Positions 6,667 through 11,834 of a stretch of DNA of 12,178 nt are shown here, in pieces. The notes beneath the pieces are model-generated. The model ran no database searches. It worked only from the letters and a program-made list of their open reading frames with translations, and was not told the origin of the DNA. The stretch comes from Candidatus Microgenomates bacterium (GTDB lineage: Bacteria > Patescibacteriota > Microgenomatia > 2-02-FULL-39-11). The DNA lies in assembly GCA_022866885.1 (NCBI GenBank), contig JALHWS010000090.1:1-12178 (forward strand), in the 5' to 3' direction. A program made the translations under genes and the position numbers. How positions within the stretch are numbered: position 1 is the first letter of the stretch; each line of letters opens with the position of its first letter.

Positions 6667-7424
6667 CTTTTATATCCTTCCTTCTCAATTTCTTCCACCA
6701 ACTCATTTCTACCGGTGGCGACGATCCTCCCGTTAACTAAAACGGAAATTCTATCGGGTAGGGCGTACTTTAAGATCCTTTGGTAATGAGTAATAATCAA
6801 AATTCCTGTTCCACTTTTTTTCAGAAGATTTATCCCGTCAGCGACGATTCTCAAAGCATCCACATCCAAACCGGTGTCGATTTCGTCAAAAATGGCATAC
6901 TTCGGTTGCAGGATAAGGGCTTGAAGCATCTCCAGCTTTTTTTTCTCCCCCCCGGAGAAATCCTCATTCAAACTACGTTTCAGAAGTTCCTGCCTGATCC
7001 CTAATTTTTCAGCAGTTGCGACTAGTCTTTCGTTAAAATCCCAAACAGATAAGGCAGGATTGTGTGAACTTTTCAGTTGATTTACCTTTGAGGCAATTCG
7101 CAGTAAATTGGCGACACTCACTCCGGGGATAGCCACCGGATTTTGGAAAGCCAAAAACAATCCTTCTCTCGCCCTCCCGTCCGTTGCTAAAGTTGTAATA
7201 TTTTTATCGTCAATTTGAATTTTGAATTTTAAGTTTGATTTGTCATTTGAATTTTGAATTTTGAAATTCTGATTCCCCATTATCGCCTGTGCCAATGTCG
7301 ACTTCCCGCTCCCGTTAGGCCCCATAAGGACGTGTATTTGACCGGCATTAATTTCTAAATTGATATTTTTGAGAAGAGTTTTTCCGGCAATTTCAACCGA
7401 CAGATTTTGGATAAGTAAGCTCAT
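6651..7424 (-). CDS. sufC: Fe-S assembly ATPase SufC
   Basis: ABC-type ATPase that drives conformational change in the SufB scaffold; cytoplasmic, with no membrane part. In 257 residues: Walker A GPNGSGKST (35-43), Q-loop Q94 in LAFQNP, signature FSGGE (156-160), Walker B YAIFDE (177-181 core, D180/E181), D-loop TGLD and H-loop H213. EIDTGLDVDALR is the SufC form of the D-loop region. Residues about 53-71 (NFKIQNSNDKSNLKFKIQ) form an unusual insert of roughly 8 extra residues between the first helix and the Q-loop, encoded by a TTTGAA-type repeat; it should lie in a variable surface loop. Its ATG overlaps the regulator's stop by four bases and it overlaps sufB by 16. No clear ribosome site precedes the start, consistent with coupling. 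Confidence 0.95.
   Translation of the reverse strand: MSLLIQNLSVEIAGKTLLKNINLEINAGQIHVLMGPNGSGKSTLAQAIMGNQNFKIQNSNDKSNLKFKIQIDDKNITTLATDGRAREGLFLAFQNPVAIPGVSVANLLRIASKVNQLKSSHNPALSVWDFNERLVATAEKLGIRQELLKRSLNEDFSGGEKKKLEMLQALILQPKYAIFDEIDTGLDVDALRIVADGINLLKKSGTGILIITHYQRILKYALPDRISVLVNGRIVATGRNELVEEIEKEGYKRWQTK
7212..7267. repeat. Heptamer-based A/T-rich repeat inside sufC
   Basis: TTTGAATTTTGAATTTT occurs twice as a direct repeat (7214-7230 and 7246-7262). Both are runs of a seven-base unit (TTTTGAA; AATTCAA phase on the coding strand). They encode FKIQNSN and LKFKIQI. Confidence 0.8.
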
Positions 7425-7819
7425 ATTCTGGAATAATCGGCAAGGGTAATATTTTTAAGGAAAGAAAAAAGTTTTTTATTGACTACCGACCAAAAAGCAA
7501 AAACTTGGCATTTATCTTTCTTCAAACGGCAATCTCCACTGTAACATGAAGGCAAGATCAATTCGCTGCCAACTGATTGCAAAATGTCGGTAACGGTAAT
7601 TTTTTCCGGTTCTCTGGACAGCCGGTAACCGCCGCTCATGCCTTCTTTACTTTCGATCAAACCTTTGGCTTTCAAACGGTTGGCGATATGTTTGAGGAAA
7701 AGCGGCGAAAGCTTCGTGGAAGTTGCCACTTCAGACAAAGGGATATAATCCTTCGAATATTGTTTGGCCAAGACATTCATCAGGATCAGACTGAAATCTT
7801 CTCTCCTCGATATTTTCAT
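7421..7819 (-). CDS. Rrf2/IscR-family Fe-S-sensing transcription regulator
   Basis: A 132-residue regulator, first gene of the suf train. Residues 1-75 form the winged helix: the recognition-helix region LSPLFLKHIANRLKAKGLI (37-55) and wing SKEGMSGGYRLSR (57-69) are typical of Rrf2 proteins. Cluster ligands are C92, C97 and C104 (CYSGDCRLKKDKC); IscR has C92, C98 and C104, so spacing differs by one residue but the three-Cys site is intact. The likely role is to bind a cluster and adjust suf expression; its position and a dyad at its own promoter suggest autoregulation. The ATG lies 7 bases below a hairpin (7827-7855) and lacks a Shine-Dalgarno. The stop overlaps sufC by four bases. It could be called iscR- or sufR-like; target specificity is unknown. 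Confidence 0.88.
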   Translation of the reverse strand: MKISRREDFSLILMNVLAKQYSKDYIPLSEVATSTKLSPLFLKHIANRLKAKGLIESKEGMSGGYRLSREPEKITVTDILQSVGSELILPSCYSGDCRLKKDKCQVFAFWSVVNKKLFSFLKNITLADYSRI

Positions 7820-7826
7820 TTTAGAT

Positions 7827-7855
7827 ACTGTTCCCGATGCAATCGGGATTACAGT
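7827..7855. repeat. Palindromic hairpin in the leader of the Rrf2 gene
   Basis: TCCCGAT (7832-7838), loop GCA, ATCGGGA (7842-7848), extended by ACTGT/ACAGT (7827-7831 with 7851-7855) around a two-base bulge. On the minus-strand mRNA it ends 7 bases before the start codon, where a ribosome site would be expected, so it could affect translation. Confidence 0.6.
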
Positions 7856-7862
7856 TTCTTAA

Positions 7863-7932
7863 ACCCGCCTAAGCTCGCTCTTCGAGCCGCGCTACGAATA
7901 GTAGGTAAGGCGAGAAGTAAGAGCAGGCGGGT
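7863..7932. repeat. Inverted-repeat element with ACCCGCCT/AGGCGGGT ends (Rrf2 leader)
   Basis: Perfect 8-bp ends (7863-7870 and 7925-7932). Inside are CTCGCTCTTCG (7874-7884) and GAAGTAAGAG (7914-7923). Read on the minus strand it has the same CTCTTACTTC ... CGAAGAGCGAG plan as the element at 5209-5273. It lies within the predicted 5' untranslated leader of the suf operon. Confidence 0.75.
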
Positions 7933-7939
7933 CAAGATT

Positions 7940-7964
7940 AACTAGTATTAAATAAGTAACAGTT
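7940..7964. promoter_or_regulatory. Imperfect 25-bp dyad, candidate Rrf2 operator
   Basis: The half-sites are AACTnnTAnTnA and TnAnTAnnAGTT around base 7952; 8 of 12 positions agree. The length is that of IscR sites, and the dyad covers the predicted start point (about 7960), a good place for repression. The base composition is A/T-rich, so chance symmetry is possible. Confidence 0.35.
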
Positions 7965-7966
7965 GA

Positions 7967-7994
7967 AGTTTACCAAAAAATCCTTTTCTGTCAA
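7967..7994 (-). promoter_or_regulatory. Sigma70-type promoter of the suf operon
   Basis: On the minus strand: perfect -35 TTGACA (7994-7989), 16-bp spacer, -10 TAAACT (7972-7967). It is the only good promoter seen upstream of the Rrf2 gene and predicts a leader of about 140 nt containing both the hairpin and the inverted-repeat element. Confidence 0.6.
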
Positions 7995-8018
7995 GATAGG
8001 GTAATATCAATTTCATGG

Positions 8019-8048
8019 TTGAATATGGATGACTCGATAAAATATAAT
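8019..8048 (+). promoter_or_regulatory. Promoter of the DedA gene
   Basis: TTGAAT (8019-8024), 18-bp spacer, consensus TATAAT (8043-8048). Transcription should start near 8055, two bases before the GTG, giving an essentially leaderless mRNA. It is divergent from the suf promoter, 25 bp away. Confidence 0.55.
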
Positions 8049-8056
8049 GAAAGTCT

Positions 8057-8704
8057 GTGGTAGATATTTTAAATAATCTGGTCAATATTTTTCTGCATCT
8101 TGATAAAAACCTGATTGCTGTCACCGAGGCATACGGAGTCTACACTTATCTTTTCCTTTTCCTGATCATTTTTTTGGAAACCGGAGTGGTCGTTACTCCT
8201 TTCCTTCCCGGTGACTCACTGATCTTTATGGCCGGTTCACTGGCCGCAAGCGATGCTCTCCATATCGGCTGGCTTTTCGGCTGTTTGGCGATTGCCGCCA
8301 TCATCGGCGACACGACCAATTACTGGATCGGGCATTTCGTGGGACCGAAGGTTTTTAAGGAAAAATCCCGCTTCTTTAAAAAAGAACATCTTGAGAAAAC
8401 CCACCTCTTTTACCAGAAACACGGCGGAAAAGCCATCATCCTGGCCAGATTTGTACCCATTGTGCGCACTTTCGCCCCGTTTGTAGCCGGTATCGGCCGG
8501 ATGAACTACTGGCATTTCATCGCTTACAACATCATCGGCGGACTGCTTTGGGTTTTGCTTTTTGTTTTTGGCGGTTATTTCTTCGGCAACCTGCCGTTTG
8601 TTAAAAAGAACTTTAACTTGGTGGTTGCGATGATTATCTTCATTTCCCTTCTCCCGGCGATGATCGAATATCTGAAAAGCCGCAAGGAAACCTCAAGTAA
8701 ATAA
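8057..8704 (+). CDS. DedA-family integral membrane protein
   Basis: Polytopic inner-membrane protein of 215 residues in the DedA/SNARE-associated (VTT) family; several members are lipid (undecaprenyl-phosphate or phospholipid) scramblases or flippases and affect membrane energetics. Visible features are a hydrophobic segment at about 28-50, the re-entrant family motif FLETGVVVTPFLPGDSLIF (39-57), hydrophobic stretches near 70-85, and the second motif RFVPIVRTFAPFVAGIGRM (136-154) with both conserved arginines, then hydrophobic segments at about 155-175 and 187-205. The start is GTG at 8057; an in-frame stop lies at 8048-8050, and NIFLHLDKNLIAVTEAYG fits the usual DedA N-terminus, so a later start would lose conserved sequence. 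It is a single-gene unit, followed by a MITE-like element. Substrate is unknown. Confidence 0.9.
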   Translation: MVDILNNLVNIFLHLDKNLIAVTEAYGVYTYLFLFLIIFLETGVVVTPFLPGDSLIFMAGSLAASDALHIGWLFGCLAIAAIIGDTTNYWIGHFVGPKVFKEKSRFFKKEHLEKTHLFYQKHGGKAIILARFVPIVRTFAPFVAGIGRMNYWHFIAYNIIGGLLWVLLFVFGGYFFGNLPFVKKNFNLVVAMIIFISLLPAMIEYLKSRKETSSK

Positions 8705-8708
8705 TCTA

Positions 8709-8854
8709 AGAGCCTGTTTGGAAACTTTTGGTTATTTGTCATCGCGAGCGAGGAACGAGCGTGGCGATCCCGTAGGATACCAGTTTGCCCAACGGGATTG
8801 CTTCGGCTTTTAGCCTCGCAATGACGTTGACTAACGACTTTTCAAACAGGCTCT
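8709..8854. mobile_element. MITE-like element, 146 bp, with 12-bp perfect terminal inverted repeats
   Basis: AGAGCCTGTTTG (8709-8720) pairs with CAAACAGGCTCT (8843-8854), extending inward with one G:T mismatch. A second inverted repeat is nested inside: GTCATCGCGAG (8738-8748) with CTCGCAATGAC (8815-8825, one mismatch), and ATCCCGT/ACGGGAT (8767-8773 with 8792-8798) toward the centre. There is no coding capacity, so it would need a transposase from elsewhere. A target duplication is not clear. The inner GTCAT...ATGAC ends match the elements at 3050 and 3881. It fills most of the 197-bp gap between the convergent DedA and exonuclease genes. Confidence 0.75.
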
Positions 8855-8870
8855 AAAAGAATAATTAAGG

Positions 8871-8926
8871 AAAAATTCGTCTCCGAGGATTTACCGGAAA
8901 GTCAAAAAGGTAATGAAAGGGAGACG
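8871..8926 (-). terminator. Possible Rho-independent terminator of the exonuclease operon
   Basis: On the minus strand CGTCTCC (8926-8920, in the last codons of the exonuclease) pairs with GGAGACG (8884-8878), followed by AATTTTT. The stem is GC-rich, but the 35-base loop is long for a terminator. Confidence 0.3.
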
Positions 8927-9474
8927 GATTGACGGTTTTTTTTGGGTTCTCCAAACTTCACCGGAATATTCTTCACTCCCCGGCTAGTCAGAAACTGCAA
9001 TTTTTTCTGCTCCTTGCCATACTCAAATAATTTCTTCGTCAATTCCACGTCATGCAAACAATATTCTTTAAGTTTATCGAATTCTTTCTTTTGATAATAT
9101 TCTATGGCCAAAAACCCGTGCCCGCTTTTTTTCTCACCCAAAGTCGCCCGTGCCAAATCATCCAAAGCCACCCGGAAACCCAGGCTTTTCTCAACCTCTT
9201 CTAAAAGGTCCAGCGAAGAAAACTGGAAAATATTGCCGAGGTAATAAGGGGAAAGAACCGGCAGGTCAAACTTGTTGCTGTTGAAGCCGATGAGAAACGA
9301 AGCATGTTCCATCTTGGTGAAAAGCTGCGGCAGTTCATTTTCCAGGTATGCTTGGTATTTATCGGTCGCGTAGTCATAAATACCGACAACTGATACCTTC
9401 AGTTTTTTATGGTCATAACCGACTTCCTGAAGAGTATATTGGGTTTCGATGTCGAAAACAATCGGGGCGGACAT
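8902..9474 (-). CDS. DEDDy-type 3'-5' exonuclease-like protein (RNase H-like fold)
   Basis: A 190-residue stand-alone nuclease domain resembling the predicted exonucleases of the DnaQ/YprB group. The motifs are in order: Exo I VFDIET (D8, E10), Exo II IGFNSNKFDLPVL (D70), Exo III YCLHDVELT (Y138, D142), the DEDDy form. These four acids would bind two metal ions for hydrolysis of DNA or RNA ends. There is no polymerase, helicase or zinc-ribbon part; the basic, serine-rich tail after residue 165 is variable. The ATG follows the transporter stop directly (TAA-ATG) and has a good AGGAG at 9489-9485. It is the last gene of a three-gene operon; the pairing with a transporter and a phosphatase gives no clear pathway. 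The substrate is unknown; the active-site assignment is strong. Confidence 0.82.
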   Translation of the reverse strand: MSAPIVFDIETQYTLQEVGYDHKKLKVSVVGIYDYATDKYQAYLENELPQLFTKMEHASFLIGFNSNKFDLPVLSPYYLGNIFQFSSLDLLEEVEKSLGFRVALDDLARATLGEKKSGHGFLAIEYYQKKEFDKLKEYCLHDVELTKKLFEYGKEQKKLQFLTSRGVKNIPVKFGEPKKNRQSVSLSLPF

Positions 9475-10371
9475 TTATACTTTTCTCCTGTGATAAAATT
9501 CCAAAGTGGCGGTAAGGAAAACGCCGAAGAAAACCAGCATTGACCCGAGGAAAAAAGACAGAGTCAGTTTTTCTCCGAGAAGAAAAATGGCTAAAATCGC
9601 CGTGACCACCGGCTGGACATAAGAAGTCAGGTTGACCGTCAACGTCGAAAGATATTTAATGGCATACTGCATCAGAAGATAAGCGAGAAAGGTCCCGCAA
9701 AAACCCAAGTATATCCCGGCCAGAATAATATTAGGGCTTAAAGTAATCGATACGGGCGCAAGACCGTTTTGGATAAAGAAAAGAATTCCTGAAATAATTA
9801 AAGAGACCAGAACCGAAGTGCTGCCTATCTCAACCGGCGAATAATCTTTTGAAAAATCTTTTGAAAAAATGATGTAATGCAACCAACCGAACATTGCCAC
9901 TATCATCGCCAGATTTCCTATCAGTCCGCCTGAAATCGTCTCTCCCTTTTCCACCGCCGACTGATAAATGATAAAAATTATCCCCAACAGTCCGATAAAA
10001 ACGCCGGCGACCGTCTGGCGGGAATATTTTTTTTTGTAAAAAACGGAAGTGATAATGATTGTCAATATCGGTTGGGCGGCATAAATAAGCTGTGATGCCG
10101 AAGCGGTCGTATACTTGATCCCCCACATGAAAAAAACGACATTAATTGTTGACAGCAAAGAAACCGCAATCAGTTGATTAAATCTCGGTTTTCGCCAGAC
10201 TTTTCTGACGATAAAAAAAGGCAGGAAACAAATCGAGGCAACAACCATCCGTAAAAACAAAAGAAACATTTGCGGTGTCTCAGCTGTCTCAAATCTGGCG
10301 ATAATTACCAAAAACGAAAACAGAAAAATCGTCCCTCCCAACCCTAAAAGGGCTTTATATTTTTCTTTCAT
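9475..10371 (-). CDS. EamA/DMT-superfamily transporter (10 TM)
   Basis: A 298-residue inner-membrane protein built of two five-helix EamA repeats. Hydrophobic segments are at roughly 6-24, 33-53, 68-88, 93-110, 118-138, 149-168, 184-204, 214-236, 243-262 and 267-288. The first repeat ends ASQLIYAAQPILTIIITSVFYKKK and the second LTSYVQPVVTAILAIFLLGEKL, the paired 'xxPxxxxxxxxxxxxE/K' hallmark of the family. Family members export or import small metabolites such as amino acids or nucleotide-type compounds; no residue here fixes the substrate. The ATG overlaps the HAD-NUDIX stop by four bases (ATGA), so translation is coupled. The upstream phosphatase/NUDIX enzyme may act on a related compound (inference only). 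Confidence 0.9.
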   Translation of the reverse strand: MKEKYKALLGLGGTIFLFSFLVIIARFETAETPQMFLLFLRMVVASICFLPFFIVRKVWRKPRFNQLIAVSLLSTINVVFFMWGIKYTTASASQLIYAAQPILTIIITSVFYKKKYSRQTVAGVFIGLLGIIFIIYQSAVEKGETISGGLIGNLAMIVAMFGWLHYIIFSKDFSKDYSPVEIGSTSVLVSLIISGILFFIQNGLAPVSITLSPNIILAGIYLGFCGTFLAYLLMQYAIKYLSTLTVNLTSYVQPVVTAILAIFLLGEKLTLSFFLGSMLVFFGVFLTATLEFYHRRKV

Positions 10372-11735
10372 AAAGATTTTTCCAAATCAAATTTTTCCAG
10401 CGACAGCTTAAACCAGGGAGTAAAAGCATTCGGGTGTTTGCGCAATTCCTCCGTAATTTGATTACAATCCATTTTTTTTATTTCGCTGATTTCAACCGTG
10501 TTGGGTTCTACTACTTTTTTAGTCTTCCCTATCAAAACATGACAGTACTCATTTTCCGCACTGTCACCGTGAGGGGCAAAATAATAAAATGCGCCCAGAT
10601 CCCTAAAATCCACTTCCACTCCCAATTCCTCTTTACCTCTTCTTTTGGCCGCCTCTATCACCGTCTCTCCCGGCAAAACATGACTAATGACGGAAGCATC
10701 CCAAAAGTCGTTCCAAAGCGATTTCCGTTTGCTTCTTTTGGTCAGAATGATTTTGCCGTCGGCGTCTTGGATAAAGGCCATAAAAGCCAGATGAGCCTTT
10801 CCTTGCCCTATATGACAATCTTCTCTTGAAGCCTCTCCGATTAGTCTACCCGCTTTATCCACTAAGATTAAAACCTGATCTTTCTTTTCACCTGAAAGAT
10901 TATGTAGGTTGTTGAATTTTTTTGAATTTTGGATTTGATTTGATTTTTGAATTTTGATTTTTGAATTTTGATTTTTTTTTAATATATATTTCTCTATCAC
11001 CCAAGCCACTCCGTCTTCTTCGTAAGTCGGTGCAATAATGTCAGCCATTTCCTTGATATCCGCTGTCGCATTACCCATCGCCACTTTGAGTCCGCAAGCC
11101 AAAAAAAGCGGCAGGTCATTGGAACTGTCGCCGACGGCAATTATTTCTTTGGTGTCAATTTTCAAATGCTCTGCCAGCTTCAAAACAGCTACCTGTTTGG
11201 TGGCTTGTATATTTGTAACGTGGATGGATAAACGCAAAGGTTGGGCCTTTGAAATACTTTTGGTGACATGGACAAACGGATTTTTCTTTATATGCTGGTA
11301 AATCTTTTCCGCTTTCTTTTGCGTTACATCCATGACGACGATTTTACTGATCTTCCATTTGATAACCTTGGAAAGGTCATTCAATCTCACTTCATCATCA
11401 ACCACAAACACTCGCAACGACTTATCTTCCTGAAGATAATTAATCGTTTTTTGCGCTTCCTTTTTGGGCAATAACGATTCCCACAGGTATTTTTTCTCTT
11501 TACAGTCGAAGATCAAAGCCCCGTTATCAAGGATTATCGGCGACTGCAGATCCAATTCCTCTACTAATTCCTTGACTCCCATCAAAGACCGGGCAGTTGC
11601 CAAACCAAAAACCACCCCTTTCTTTTGACATTCTTTGACAGCCTTTTTCAACCTCAAAGAGGGCGGAGGCGGCGGAAAAAGCCCGGGAGAAATCAGCGTC
11701 CCATCCACATCGGCAAGTACGGCTTTGTATGACAT
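10368..11735 (-). CDS. HAD phosphatase (Cof type) fused to IDI-like NUDIX domain
   Basis: 455 residues. N-terminal HAD domain (1-250): nucleophile motif DVDGT with D9 and D11, motif II TARS (47-50), a probable motif III Lys K180, motif IV VGDSSNDL with D203 and D207; a C2-type cap (about 80-180) marks the Cof/sugar-phosphatase type. A polyproline turn (FPPPPPS, 20-26) follows motif I. Linker 252-276 is low-complexity (NQNSKIKIQKSNQIQNSKKF) and made by an A/T repeat. The C-terminal domain (286-450) resembles type-1 isopentenyl-diphosphate isomerase: the five metal ligands align (H308, H315, H352, E394, E396), as do E370 and W441, but the catalytic Cys is I350 in SVISH. It is thus probably a NUDIX hydrolase rather than an isomerase. 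It is the first gene of the operon; the start at 11735 sits only a few bases below an extended -10. Confidence 0.85.
   Translation of the reverse strand: MSYKAVLADVDGTLISPGLFPPPPPSLRLKKAVKECQKKGVVFGLATARSLMGVKELVEELDLQSPIILDNGALIFDCKEKKYLWESLLPKKEAQKTINYLQEDKSLRVFVVDDEVRLNDLSKVIKWKISKIVVMDVTQKKAEKIYQHIKKNPFVHVTKSISKAQPLRLSIHVTNIQATKQVAVLKLAEHLKIDTKEIIAVGDSSNDLPLFLACGLKVAMGNATADIKEMADIIAPTYEEDGVAWVIEKYILKKNQNSKIKIQKSNQIQNSKKFNNLHNLSGEKKDQVLILVDKAGRLIGEASREDCHIGQGKAHLAFMAFIQDADGKIILTKRSKRKSLWNDFWDASVISHVLPGETVIEAAKRRGKEELGVEVDFRDLGAFYYFAPHGDSAENEYCHVLIGKTKKVVEPNTVEISEIKKMDCNQITEELRKHPNAFTPWFKLSLEKFDLEKSL
10913..10980. repeat. Heptamer-based A/T-rich repeat in the HAD-NUDIX linker
   Basis: GATTTTTGAATTTT is repeated in perfect tandem at 10942-10955 and 10956-10969, flanked by degenerate copies (TTGAATTTTTTTGAATTTTG, 10912-10931). 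It encodes the Lys/Asn/Gln/Ile/Ser-rich linker between the two enzyme domains. It is the same unit type as in sufC. Confidence 0.8.
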
Positions 11736-11744
11736 GAATAACGT

Positions 11745-11753
11745 ATTTTATCA
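11745..11753 (-). promoter_or_regulatory. Extended -10 promoter of the HAD-NUDIX operon
   Basis: On the minus strand TGATAAAAT (TGn-TAAAAT; hexamer 11750-11745). The start point would be near 11738, three to four bases before the ATG at 11735, so the mRNA may be leaderless. No good -35 is seen, which fits an extended -10 promoter. Confidence 0.4.
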
Positions 11754-11769
11754 CTAATTAATCTAATTT

Positions 11770-11778
11770 TGTTATAAT
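11770..11778 (+). promoter_or_regulatory. Extended -10 promoter of the MGMT-like gene
   Basis: TGTTATAAT: TGn followed by consensus TATAAT (11773-11778). The start point is near 11785, giving a leader of about 50 nt that is almost entirely the palindrome at 11787-11828. No clear -35. Confidence 0.5.
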
Positions 11779-11786
11779 AAAAGTGG

Positions 11787-11828
11787 AATAGCGCACTTCA
11801 GTGCGCGTGCAGACTAAAGTCTACTATT
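11787..11828. repeat. Double-hairpin palindromic element in the MGMT-like leader
   Basis: Ends AATAG/CTATT (11787-11791 with 11824-11828). Two hairpins: GCGCAC-TTCA-GTGCGC (11791-11806) and AGACT-AA-AGTCT (11811-11822). It ends 6 bases before the ATG, so it occupies the ribosome-site position; no Shine-Dalgarno is visible. Confidence 0.7.
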
Positions 11829-11834
11829 ACAAGT

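Noticed and set aside
7214..7262. CRISPR-like spaced direct repeats
   Set aside because: Only two copies, A/T-rich, inside sufC coding sequence; no array, leader or cas gene.
7577..7945. Plus-strand open frame across the Rrf2 gene and its leader
   Set aside because: Antisense to a conserved gene and runs through palindromic repeats; no family similarity.
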